A stretch of DNA of 64,000 bases from Ceratodon purpureus. Taxonomy: Eukaryota; Streptophyta; Bryopsida; Pseudoditrichales; Ditrichaceae. The DNA is taken from positions 11,410,041 through 11,474,040 of the forward strand of contig CM026428.1 of the NCBI GenBank assembly GCA_014871385.1, given 5' to 3'. Made by a program: the position numbers and the translations under genes. Position 1 is the first letter of the stretch; each line of letters opens with the position of its first letter. Positions 32,815-43,530 of the stretch are shown in pieces. The notes beneath the pieces are model-generated. The model searched no databases. It was not told where the DNA came from and worked only from the letters and a program-made list of their open reading frames with translations.

Positions 32815-33225
32815 ATTTATTTTTATTTTATTTTATTTTTTGGAACAAAGGTGTTAGAATTTCATTAATAGTGAAAGAGTAACAGGCTACAAACCTAGCG
32901 CAGTAAAACCAAGCTGGCGAGGGAAATTTTAATTTTTGTACCTGATAATTGACCTATTACCTGGAAACCAACTGAATGCCACCGGAGTGACCTGGGAACC
33001 TAAAAAGGGGGAGAAGTATATAGAAAACCTAAAGTAAACCGAAGCAAGATGGATCCCGTTACGGGAACCAATCGGAGGCTGGTTTCGCATAGCGCCATCT
33101 GAAGACTTCGTCGTCCTCAGTGAAGAAAGCATCTCGATGTCGCCAAGTGAGGCCGAAGTTATGGACCTTGCGAGGAAGGCCTGCAGGTTGGTTCTCTTGA
33201 GCCCACAGAATATGCACCTGTAAAT
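32815..33225 (-). mobile_element. 5'-truncated LINE: ORF2 C-terminus, 3'UTR and A-rich tail
   Basis: On the minus strand, 33220-33059 encodes LPRKVHNFGLTWRHRDAFF and a short tail typical of an L1 ORF2 end. A 3'UTR then runs to an A-rich tail (TTTTATTTTATTTTATTTTT on the plus strand, 32815-32841) preceded by an ATTAATGAAATTC/CCTTTGTTCC-type terminus. Confidence 0.6.
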
Positions 33226-33320
33226 ACAATTTTATTTTTTTTGGGACAAATGGTACTTTTATTACCAATGAAGAAAAAGTCACCAGAAACAAAAAGCACA
33301 CACGTAAATACAATTTGAAG
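33226..33320 (-). mobile_element. Second LINE 3' terminus
   Basis: A related terminus (GGTAATAAAAGTACCATTTG on the minus strand, then an A-rich run) directly abuts the previous one, so two LINE ends lie in tandem. Confidence 0.5.
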
Positions 33321-33493
33321 GGCATGATCTCACCGCTCAGATTTTCAATCTAATATTTCTCCATATGCCTTGTCTACTACCATAGACCGGCCTTTGTATT
33401 TGAATTTCAGCATACCTCCATGTGAAAAATCAAGCATTTCTTTAGGTTTTATAGATTGTATGAGGGAAAAAAGTGCATGGACATATTCCTAAC

Positions 33494-33637
33494 CAGTGTT
33501 GGACTGTTATGGCATCTTTCTACAGTGAAATCTTGGACATTGGTTTATTCTAAATACCCGTTTGAGGTCCATGGGTATCTAGAATGAACCACTATCCAAG
33601 ATTTCACTGTAGAAGATGCCATAACAGTCCAACACTG
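33494..33637. mobile_element. hAT-type MITE, 144 bp, with 8-bp target duplication
   Basis: The ends CAGTGTTGGACTGTTATGGC and its reverse complement continue as inverted arms of about 60 bp with few mismatches. It is flanked by the 8-bp direct repeat TTCCTAAC (33486-33493 and 33638-33645). A CAGTG terminus with an 8-bp duplication is the hAT signature. It has no coding capacity. Confidence 0.9.
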
Positions 33638-33987
33638 TTCCTAACTCACCTAGGAACAAGAATTTGAAGAGCCTCACATCAAATTTGCTTTTGCAACAAG
33701 GGAAAAAAAAACTTTTTTCTCAACTTAGAACACTATGATCTCGCAAAACGGTAGGGAGTTTGAATCTAAGTTTTGAGGTACATATACATGTACAAGTAAG
33801 TTACTAGATACTATGGTTATTTCCCCCCAAAATACATCAAAACTAAAAAACTTATACCTTGTATTGAAAGAGTCTAGTTTTGAGGATTTTTGGCAGTTTT
33901 GAGGCCTCCCAACCAACTTCAGGGGTTAAAACTGGTGGTGTGGGTGATAAAACACCCCATTGTGGGGGAAATGGGTAAAAGAGTCCA

Positions 33988-34071
33988 TGTCAGCAGTGGG
34001 GTTTGAACCCACGCCCCCTTTCGAAGACCAGAACTTGAGTCTGGCGCCTTAGACCACTCGGCCATGCTGAC
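33988..34071 (-). tRNA. tRNA-Leu (CAA)
   Basis: On the minus strand, a 7-bp acceptor stem GTCAGCA/TGCTGAC with discriminator A. The A box is TGGCCGAGTGG, the anticodon stem CCAGA/TCTGG encloses CTCAAGT (anticodon CAA), there is a long variable arm, and the B box is GGTTCAAACCC. No intron. A T-run (CTCTTTTACC) follows within about 12 bases and fits a Pol III terminator. Confidence 0.95.
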
Positions 34072-35583
34072 ACGTGTCACTGTTTACTATATTCCCGCCT
34101 GTCAGAGGTGGACAGCTGGCTGTGAGAAAGCTCATGTCCAGGTGCTGCGTTCTTCTACTTTTGTAACCAAAACTCAAAACCAGTTTCTATTCAAAACCAG
34201 CTGGATTCATTTTCTTGCGTTCGAGGTTTGATTGATAACCATCTTGAATCATGTAATCAGCAGGATTTCATCGGGTCATCATGAAAGCCTGAGATCTCGG
34301 TTTGAATCACTTAATTCCGTTTTTCAAACCCAGCTGCGATGTTGCAGCATCTCATTCCACACTTCAGTGATTTGATTGACACACTGAGTGCCGGACTTTC
34401 AACTCCCAATTACCGGAATGTGGACTCCCATATAGATGGTCCCCATCACCCATTCGTCTCCATCCATTGCTGTAACTTATATGTGGAACTCATTTCGACG
34501 CTGAAGAATCATGAGTCTAGTGAGCAGAGGAGTCACCGATTTGGCCCCACAGGCCACAGGAGGGTATACATACATGACCTCCTAATTAGGTCCATAGGAA
34601 GTAGGACGCCACTCGATCGATCGGAGCAGCTCATGACACTGGTGGAAGTTCTTTTTTTTTAAAATTTTTTTGGTCGCACGAGCTCAGTGAATTATGTGAG
34701 GGTCGTGACCTTACGGTCGGACATGTTTCTTAAGACTTGAAGTGCTTTAGGTTCTTGAAAAGGTGTTAGCTTCTTAGTGATCTTGATCAAATAAGTTCAA
34801 TATGTCGCAAATATCGCTCTTACCTCAGTTGTTATTTAGTCTTCTTTGTAATGGTCATTTACATTGTAGCTAGCCTGATTGAATGTGCATCAGAGACTGG
34901 TGTGGTTCTCGTTCATGGGATCAGATTCCTCTCATTTAAACTAGCAGTTTTTGTGAAGGTCTTCAGGTTCAGGGATTGAGAATTTGAGAGATGCATGTTG
35001 CCCGATTTAGCTTGATCATTCCAGAAAGATCACTGGACTTGGGAAGGATAAGTATTGTAGGGAGCATCACTATTTCTGGGATGTACATTTCAATCGATTG
35101 TCAGCTGTGCTGGTTACCAAACAATTGTTTTAGTTTCATGCATGATCAATCTAGTGTACTGTACATACTTTGTTTACTGGAGTGGACAGGCTTATCCAGG
35201 TGATTCGCATACAAATTCTGAGAGGTCGTAGTTGTCTCGATTAGTTAGTTCAAATTTTGAAACAAGGTTAGGTGCTCTTCTGTTGTCGTACACTCAAACT
35301 TTAGCGAGAAAGTCGAAAGTTTATTCAAAAGGAATTTTATATCCAGCAGTGGTACACTCGTGGGCTAATACACGCACCCTAGCAAAAATGGTTAACTGAA
35401 AACATGATTTCTACCTTTTGTTGAAGCAGTAACCGAGAACTAAAAATATAATACAACGTGAACACACCCGAAAGCTTGGAGATGCTTCAGCAAAGTTAAA
35501 ACTAAAGTACAGGCACAAGGGTTCATCAAACTAAAAGTTAATTATTAGTCAGTTTAAACAAGTTATATTACGCCAAGATCAGG
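34072..35583. other. Spacer without visible gene
   Basis: Short ORFs only, none protein-like; no repeat recognised. Confidence 0.4.
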
Positions 35584-35784
35584 TTATTGCTCCTCTTGCT
35601 CATTCAGCTCATCTTGCTCATTTAACTCTTCTTGCTCCCCGTCCTCTACCTCTTCTTCCTCCTCCCCTTCTTCGATGTATTCTTGGGCAGGTGGGTTGTT
35701 AGGTCGATTAGCGCAGGCCCGCAATGCTTCAAATGCTCGCATACTCTCAGGGTCGAATCCTCCAGTAAACTGCGGGGTAAACAA
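35584..35784 (-). CDS. Short acidic ORF
   Basis: 66 codons. The first half reads FTGGFDPESMRAFEALRACANRP; the second is nearly all E, D, N and Q. It could be the last exon of an unknown protein, possibly a transposon protein. No family recognised. Confidence 0.25.
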   Translation of the reverse strand: MFTPQFTGGFDPESMRAFEALRACANRPNNPPAQEYIEEGEEEEEVEDGEQEELNEQDELNEQEEQ

Positions 35785-36033
35785 AGAAATGGTGAATACT
35801 TACGACTGACTATGTTTGAGTGTGCTGCTGTGCAGTACGCCTCAGAAACCTAACCCACGGTTGCATGACGTGCCCCCTCCCCATTGGCCTAGAGGCAGTG
35901 GGTTACATCCCGTAACCTGCTAAAGTGCTCCGCAGAATCCGGAACTTAGTTCGTAACCTGTAAAGTGCCCTGCAAAGTGTGTCTGGACCAATCCCGTGAA
36001 GCGAATCAGTCTGCCAACCGTGGGTTACGAACT

Positions 36034-36123
36034 GTAACCTGGGGAAGAGGATGGTTACGGGGATTTCGCCTCGTCCTCGCGGACTCGGCTACATCCCGTA
36101 ACCATCCTCTTTCCCCAGGTTAC
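36034..36123. repeat. Long hairpin with GTAACC ends
   Basis: Arms of about 28 bp (36034-36061 and 36096-36123, beginning GTAACCTGGGG) pair with a one-base difference around a 34-bp loop. Further GTAACC copies lie just upstream (35875-36040). The GTTACC theme recurs at 41.84 and 47.8 kb. Confidence 0.85.
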
Positions 36124-36353
36124 CTAGTTCATAGAAAGGGTAGAAAAGTAGCGAGCAGGTAAAGCTAAGGAATACCTGATGAACTGGAATGCAAATTGGA
36201 TTAAAGTAGTACGCCACTCGATTGATCAGAGCAGCTCATGACACTAGTGGATTTGTTTTTTTAATGTTTTTGGTCATGAGCTCAGTGAATTATGTGCGGG
36301 TGACCTTACGGCTAGCTGTTGAGAAGGTGTAAGCATATCGTTCTGATATATTA

Positions 36354-36590
36354 TCACTTCTCGAGGAATTTCTTCCATGGAGAGCTTCTGAGCCTCTGTA
36401 TTAGCCTATTCCTGGGCATCATTTTTGGATATATCTTGTAGTAATTCTGGATGTAGCGGGAGATGAACTTCGACGATCTCAATATTCCTCCTGCTTGCGT
36501 GAACTCCTTGATAGTAGTTTTCTTCGTCATGTTCTTGTAATTTCGAAAAACTCGGCTATGTACCATTCTGCCATCTTGCATTGATTGACC
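36354..36590 (-). pseudogene. LINE ORF2 linker fragment
   Basis: The minus-strand frame (MVHSRVFRNYKNMTKKTTIKE, SKFISRYIQNYYKIY) is homologous to the plus-strand fragment at 28595-28760 (CTAEFFNYHKETKKRTYIKE, EEISKYVQQNYEDLY). It is a short decayed relic. Confidence 0.55.
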
Positions 36591-39500
36591 GCCATTAAGA
36601 ATTGCTCACGATCTCATTTCTACAGAAAATTCTAAGCTCATTGTACATTTGATCGTGAACTGACAACCTGATTTTGGTCGTAGTCAGTCTGTTTTGTTGC
36701 TTTACAATCCAGGTGCTTATCCTTCTAAGAGCTTCCCCAGTGGTGCCCTGTAAGCCTTTAAATGACCAGTGATGAACGGTTACAGTAGGGTTCCAGGTTG
36801 AATGGAATTCTGGTCGACCTGTACTGTAAGTTTGTAATCGATTTCTTTATTTTTATTTCCGGTTCAGTATTTCTTTCCGGTGTCCCAACGACCTGTTCTT
36901 GTTGTGGAATTTGGTATTCCCAGTGGAGAAGACATACTTCGCAGACCAAAACGGTCAAAATAATTCAGGCAGCAACACCTCAGAACGGCTTGGAACTTCC
37001 CTTCATCTCTCATTCGGTGTGGAGGTAGAACCCGCATTTGAGTAAGTCACTACCTCAACGTTGCATTTGTGATAACATTGCAGTACTTTGCACAGCAGAT
37101 AGGATGACTTTGTCATACTGAGACAACAAGATGCAGAAACTGTCGTTCGTCAAATCAACAAATTAGAACATCACTAAACAATATCACTGAGTTTTGTTGG
37201 CATTTTCATTGTTAGCTAGAGTTAAATAAACAAATTCTGACTTGTCACTGGGGCTGTAGGTGGAAAGGCCTGTTGCATATTGCACTTCGACTATGGTTCC
37301 ACAGAAATCTTAAACAGACGCCATCATCTGTAAGCACCACCCCTTGCAACATGGACGAGATATGTGAAACACCTCTCCAAGTGGAGTGTAGGAAGCAACT
37401 CTCGTCTGTTCCGCAAAGCATGTGCCCTGAGACCCTCTTGCTTGAAACAGAATTCAATTGATGCAGATGCAGATCACATGTTTCGCCTCATGCTCAAGAA
37501 AGTTCGTGAATCGGCTGAATTCAACAATACTTTGAAGGCTTACCAGAAGGGGTTAGCTTGGTTGGACTGGTTACGGCACCTTCCAGTTGGTCATTTCAAT
37601 CCCGATTGTTATGCCCTTGAAACTTCTAACCATTTTTTGTTGCTTTAGTAACAAATAAATTAAATATGATTTAAGGATTAACCCTTTCATGACCACTCTT
37701 GTTTTTGAAAGTCAAGGTTTTTTGGAGGGGTCTTGATGTACTTTGTAGTGCATTGAACAAATTTAGGGTTAGAAATGAGATAGAACGATACAGATGTGTA
37801 GTGAACTTAGTATACATGCCTACAGTGGTGAAACATAGATGAGATCCACCGTACAATTAGAGTATTATGATGTCTGCAGTTAGGACTACTACCCATCGTA
37901 TACGTGACCTCCAAGCATTTCATAGGAGTTGTAGACCAAGATATCCAAATTCGGGCAAAGCACATGAGGTCGATATTATAGGAAGTTTGAAGATTTACCC
38001 AACAAGACCATAAGTGTTGCATTTCGAGCATTTATGAACCTCAAATCGTCAAAATAGAGTAAAGACCTAGTTCGTTGTATATGGTAGCATACAAGGAATA
38101 CGGAGGCAATTGAAGCGAATATGGTCTAATTGGAAAATCAAATGTTTTCACTTTCAGTAAACACCGGGCCTTGATGTAGAATCATTGTGCACATAGATTG
38201 GGGCTGATTCCTTTTTAGAGTTTGATAAACGATGTAAAGTTGTCGAAGGAAATCCCCTCTTCTTACATAAGTTATTCGGCTGGGAGCGTTCGTGGCAGTT
38301 GAGTAGTACCTTGCCATGTTCCTAAGTTCCCAAGGGACCCATAGATGAAGTGCCATGTGGCCTCGATGGGCGTATTCCCTTCTTGTTTGCCATCTCTTCC
38401 AAAGAAGCTACTTTATCCTAGTCATAGATACATGTATAATTAGCTCTATCAAGCTCAATACAAGTCCAAATGCATTGTTGTTTTCTATAGTAAATCCAAC
38501 CCTTCTTCATTGTTCTTTACTATTTTGTTACTTCTACATAGATTTTAATCAGTTATGGAATAACCACACTTTAGCAAACATATTTGGTTGATTGGTCATG
38601 AAAGGTTTAAAAAAAAATTATGATTAAAATGTTTTATAATAATATTTGTCATGATTTAATTCAACTAAAAATAAAAACATATGAGTTCATCAATCTAAAT
38701 TTTATTCAAATTTGATGATAGAAAATCATGGCTATAGCAAGAATAAATATAGAATAAAATCATTGCTATAGCAAGAAGCATATATGAAATAAAATCATTG
38801 CCCCACGATTGTCAACACTTCCCAACCATTTTAACCCCCAAATGCCTGAGCCTATGACCACGGCATTAGACTTTGACTTTGGATGTGCTATTTTTACACT
38901 ATAAATAATGTAAAATATGAATTTTTAATGTTTCTCAGATAGATACACATGTAATCTACAAGCAATAATTTTTTCAAAATTAATGGTTTCATTATGTAAT
39001 TAATATAGATTTTCAAATGAAAACAAACAAAGAAAATTTATATCAAATATGAATTATACCAAAAAATTACGAAATACTTACCATAGATGTATATGACAAC
39101 CAAAAACCATATATTAGTTACCGTGCTCAAAAATTATCTTTTAATCCAAAAATATGATGAAAAAACCTGAAATCGTGAAAAATCAAGAAATTGCCACAAT
39201 TATACCCCTTCATCTTATACCAGCTATAAATCACTCAATTTTAGGTATTATTCAAAATTTCAAATTGGAATGGAAATTAGATTTGTAAAGCTACATTTCA
39301 GTATTTTACTTCAAATGCAAAAAAGATCATCCCGATAGTCAAAATTGTATTTCAGCTCTCTGTATCAAGTAAATTTTTAATACACACGGTATTGATCTTT
39401 TGACTTTAAGGAGGCACCTAAATTCATGAAATCATCATTTTGAGAATTCATTAATGAGATTAGATAGATCTCCCACAACTTTACAACATTAAAAAAAATG

Positions 39501-41843
39501 GATGAAGATTTTATTAGTTGGATGACAATTATGGAACTTGCAAAAATGAGATCGACTAGTTTTTGGTCGTTTGGGCGTTTAGGGGTTAAAATATATGACC
39601 ATTTTATAATACACAACTAACACAAACTTCCATCAATAAAGTTATAACATTTGATTTTATCTAGTTATAAGTATACATATTGATATGCATTTAGAAATTC
39701 AAAAGGTATCAAACAATACGTTCGATAACGTTTAATCCAAGAAATGAACACAAAATGAATGCTTCTGAATCACACTTGAATGTATAGTCCAAACTAATGA
39801 ACTTTGGCTAGCAATAAGGCTATTTTCTTAGTTGCTAGTAGTTGTAGCTAAATTTGGCTCACTAAATAGATGACTTTGAAAAATATGCATTTTAAATGAT
39901 TCTTATATTATGTGAACAAGTGGAAATATGAGTTCTAGATTTATTAGATATACAATTTACAAGAACCATGTCATCTTTTGCATGGTCCAGTGTACTTGAC
40001 TTAAAGTAGGCCATTCGATCGTGATTTCTAAAATTAGTGGTCATACTTGGTAAGAAGGTGGGTGCCTTGGCAGATTGTATACAAGTTAGGCTCCCGGCCT
40101 TGACAAAATTTTGATGTACATCTACTGTCTAAACACCTAAAATATTGCTGATATGAATGTCTGTAGCATGATCCAATAGGCCAGTCACACGGGCTTCATG
40201 TGTAGATCTGAGGTCCGCATCTGAAGTCTCAAAAATTTAGGTCAATTTTTAGGGTTTGAAGATGTTGTGAGATTTCTTGCCATCCCTCTGCCCAAGTTAT
40301 AAATAAAGAACCCCTAGACTTCCCTCAGCATTAGAACATAGAGTGGTGCTTACCCTTTCTAGGTGCTCTCCATATAGGCAGAGCATGCTATTTGTGTATA
40401 CAATGAAGTTTGTGAGTGTTTAGTAGTTATTTTAGATAAGAGCTTTGGAGTGATACATATTTGAAGTTTTTAGTGTCTAGTAGTTATTCTAGAAGAGAGC
40501 TTTGGAGTGTGGTGATGAAGACTATGTTCACTAATCTTGGTGTGCAAACCCAACTTGGTTTCTCTACTTGGCTGTAGTGAGTAGTGAAACTTAATATGCA
40601 TTACATTATCATCCTTCTTCATTTGAACTTGTCTAGAGGTGTAATATGTTGTAGTCTTGTTCTTGTAGTTCTTGTAGTGAGTTGATCAGGTTATTGCACC
40701 ACTGTCAAGTGTGAGTGTGCTGAAGATTAGATGTGTGATATGTCTGTATCATGCAGGTCTGTCATGCGGCTCAATTGATCATGGAATGGAAGTTCACGGC
40801 TAGGGCTAATCTTTAGCACTTTAGCCTGAGTTAAACCTGCCCTTGATTCCTCCAACTTTGGGAAATCTGATGTATAGCAATGGAGGTCTCATTTTGGGGG
40901 CTAAAGACCAAAGCAAAAAAAATCTCAGATTTTTTGCCGCGTGTGGATCGGGGGCTGATGAGGGGCAAAAATTCTGATATCTGTTTCGGACCTTTGCTCT
41001 CTAAAATGGGACCGGGCATTTGAACGGGAGATTGCACAGTTGCTCTGAATTCCATTGCTACTCGCTTCGCACAGCAGCAACGACGCTTTCCTATGACAGA
41101 ATTGGATCGCTCAAGGACACAAGCAGCGGCCAGTGGATGTGGATATGGCTTCGGCCATGGCCATGGTTATGCGGAGCTTTACAGGTAGCTTGGCTCTGAA
41201 AGTCAGGGTGAGCAACTGTCTCTCTCCACAATTTCTCTGAGTTCCGCTCCGATGGTACAATGGATCGTCGCTCCGATACTACTGTGAGATCGTTGACGGT
41301 TTGGATTCTTCTTTATTCTAAGGGAGGTAGTCTGGATTATTTTCATTCTAGAGCGTGGTTCTGGAGTTAAGGTGTTTGGTTATATGGCTGATGATTGAAG
41401 ATGTATTTGCTTTTCTTGATGGTTTCGGCCAGCTGATTCCGCACAACACCATTAAGATTGATCAGGCATTAGATGATGATGCTGTTTATCGGTGCTGCTT
41501 TTTGGGAGGCGTCTTTAAACGAGTATTACATGTGGCTTGCCATGGAGTTGGGTCACGGGGATGTCCTTCACGAGAGCGAGGTTCAATCTGCGTACAACGC
41601 ACAATGCACCCCGGGCGGTTCTGAATAGAAAGGACGAAATCGCCCTCAGCATGTGTTAGAACCAATGTTGCAACGCCGGTTGCACAACAGGCGTGGTGAT
41701 GGCTGTCTCGTGTTACTTGCCTTATGCTTCTTCCATATTGCAAGCGACGAAATGAGCAGATACAGTCCTGTGTCTAGGTTTTCCGTCTCGGTGAGGATGA
41801 CATTAGATGACGAATCTGAGTTCAAGGCGACGGTGAAGTATTA
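36591..41843. other. Long AT-rich region without supported genes
   Basis: No frame looks like a real gene. A direct repeat of about 47 bp (40404-40452 and 40463-40509, ending AGAGCTTTGGAGTG) lies about 100 bp after a TATAAATAAAG sequence (40306) and might belong to a decayed LTR. Around 41355-41625 there is an 89-codon frame of unknown meaning. Confidence 0.4.
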
Positions 41844-41937
41844 GGTAACCGGTGGGCTCAGCAAGGTTACCGCAAAATGACGAGTCGCGGTAGCGACGAG
41901 TCATTTTGCGGTAACCTTGCTGGGCCCACCGGTTACC
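41844..41937. repeat. 45-bp-arm hairpin at the left end of the recombinase element
   Basis: Arms 41844-41888 and 41893-41937 are perfectly complementary except one base, with a 4-bp loop (GGTA). The arms contain GGTAACCGGTGGGC and CAGCAAGGTTACCGC. Confidence 0.95.
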
Positions 41938-41939
41938 GT

Positions 41940-41957
41940 ACGTAACCGACTGGGGGC
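41940..41957 (+). repeat. 18-bp inverted repeat, left copy
   Basis: ACGTAACCGACTGGGGGC is found inverted at 47837-47854, on the other side of the tyrosine-recombinase gene. Confidence 0.8.
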
Positions 41958-43530
41958 CGTTGGATTCCCCTCGACGGCGGGGATCAATCCCGCGTTGGGC
42001 GGAGTGTATTCATTATTTTTAATTTGAACGGTGATGATGAGGATCTACGGTGATCGATGATGATGAGGATCTACGGTGATGATGACGATCCGGGTTTTGG
42101 ATCGGAGGGCTCTGGTTACTTAGGGTTCGTCGTCGTCGTCTTCCACATTAGGTCCCCTTCTTCGTTTTATCTTTCATTGCGTTCGTGTTCGTCTCAGTGT
42201 CTGCGCTCATGTTGTGTGCGTTTCGTTTAGTTTGTGTGTGTTTAGATTTTTGTCATGTGGTTTAGATTGTGTCGATTGTAGAGCGATAGGTTCGTGTTTT
42301 TGTTGGGGTTTTTGTTGGGGTTTTTGTTGGGGTTTTTGTTTGGGTTTTTGTTTGGGGATTGTGGTCAGGGTTTCTATTGCTACGTCGGGGTTTCAGTTGG
42401 GATAATGCTTGGGCTGTAGATATTCTACTTCGGGTTTTGGTGATTGTGGTCGGTGTTTGAGGTTTGTGCTCGGGTTCTTGTGTGCGTCGTTGGTGTTTCG
42501 TTTGCGAGGTTGGGGTTTCAGTTCGGATACTGCTCCGGTTTTGGAGATTCTGCTCCGGGTTTCTTTGTGCGGCGATCTGATAGTGCTTGCGATGTTTTCT
42601 ATCAATCGCATTTCCGATCTTTAGGTGCATTTTCGATCTTCAGGTTTTAGTTGCGATTGATTTGCTTGTTGCTTGTTTTATTGTAGTAACTTGATTTTCT
42701 TGTTTGTTTTTGTTAGGAGATGGTTGCGTATTCTCTATGCTGGTTTCTAATTTGTCGATTTAGTTTCTAACCTGTCGTTGGGGTTTGGTTTTATAGGTTG
42801 GGGTTTCAGTTGGGATATTGCTCGGGTTTTGGAGATTCTGCTCGGGTTTCTGTGTGCGGAGATGTTGATAGCGCTTGCGACTATCGTAGATCCGTCCAAT
42901 TCTGCTCGAGTTCGGACCTTGTTAGCGGCGATCTTGATTCTGCAATGGCGGTTGCGATGTTGGTTTATATTGATCGCGTTTCTGATCCCTAGGTACGTTG
43001 TGATTTTATTTCTTTTTTGTTGGTTTGTTTTTTATGTTTGCTTGTTCCTCATTCGATTTGGTTGCTCGTTGTTTCCTTGTGTACTAACTCGATTTTCTTT
43101 TTTCTTTGTCAGGAGAGGGTTGCGTACTCTTTACGCTACGGTTTTTTAACCTGTCAATCGTGGATCCTTTCAATACTGCTCAAGTTTGGGATTCTGCTCG
43201 AGTTTGGCGGCTTCACACCTAAGGTATGCAACAACAATTTGATTGAACCTTCGGTTTGTTTAGTTTGTGTTTGTTATCGTAGACGAGGATGTTTTGCTTT
43301 CTGGTTCATTTTGTTACAATGATATGGATGTGTATTTTTAGGCGATAGAGGTGCGGTTCTGTTTTCTGAATTCTCTTGCATTTGAATTTATTTTATTGTT
43401 TTAATTAATGCATCTGACTTTTAATTCTGTTTTGTTTCGCAGTGGTCTTGGAGCGAGAGATGTCTGAGTTTGAGTTTGTGTTTCTTGTTTGATTGATTTT
43501 TTTTTGTTTCTTTTTTTAAGTCGAGAGATC
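41958..43530 (+). repeat. 5' region of the recombinase gene: TG-rich repeats
   Basis: A 12-13-bp GTTTTTGTTGGGG unit is repeated about five times at 42295-42358. A longer unit beginning GGTTGGGGTTTCAGTT(G/C)GGATA recurs near 42388, 42508 and 42795 with related downstream sequence (CTCGGGTTTTGGAGATTCTGCTC). The ORFs here are products of the repeat. It may be promoter and leader with introns. Confidence 0.6.

Noticed and set aside
40300..40780. Possible solo LTR
   Set aside because: A TATA-like box and short direct repeats are present, but there are no paired ends, target duplication or primer-binding site.
42295..42358. GTTTTTGTTGGGG repeat as telomere-like sequence
   Set aside because: It does not match TTTAGGG or a known variant and is only a few copies long.
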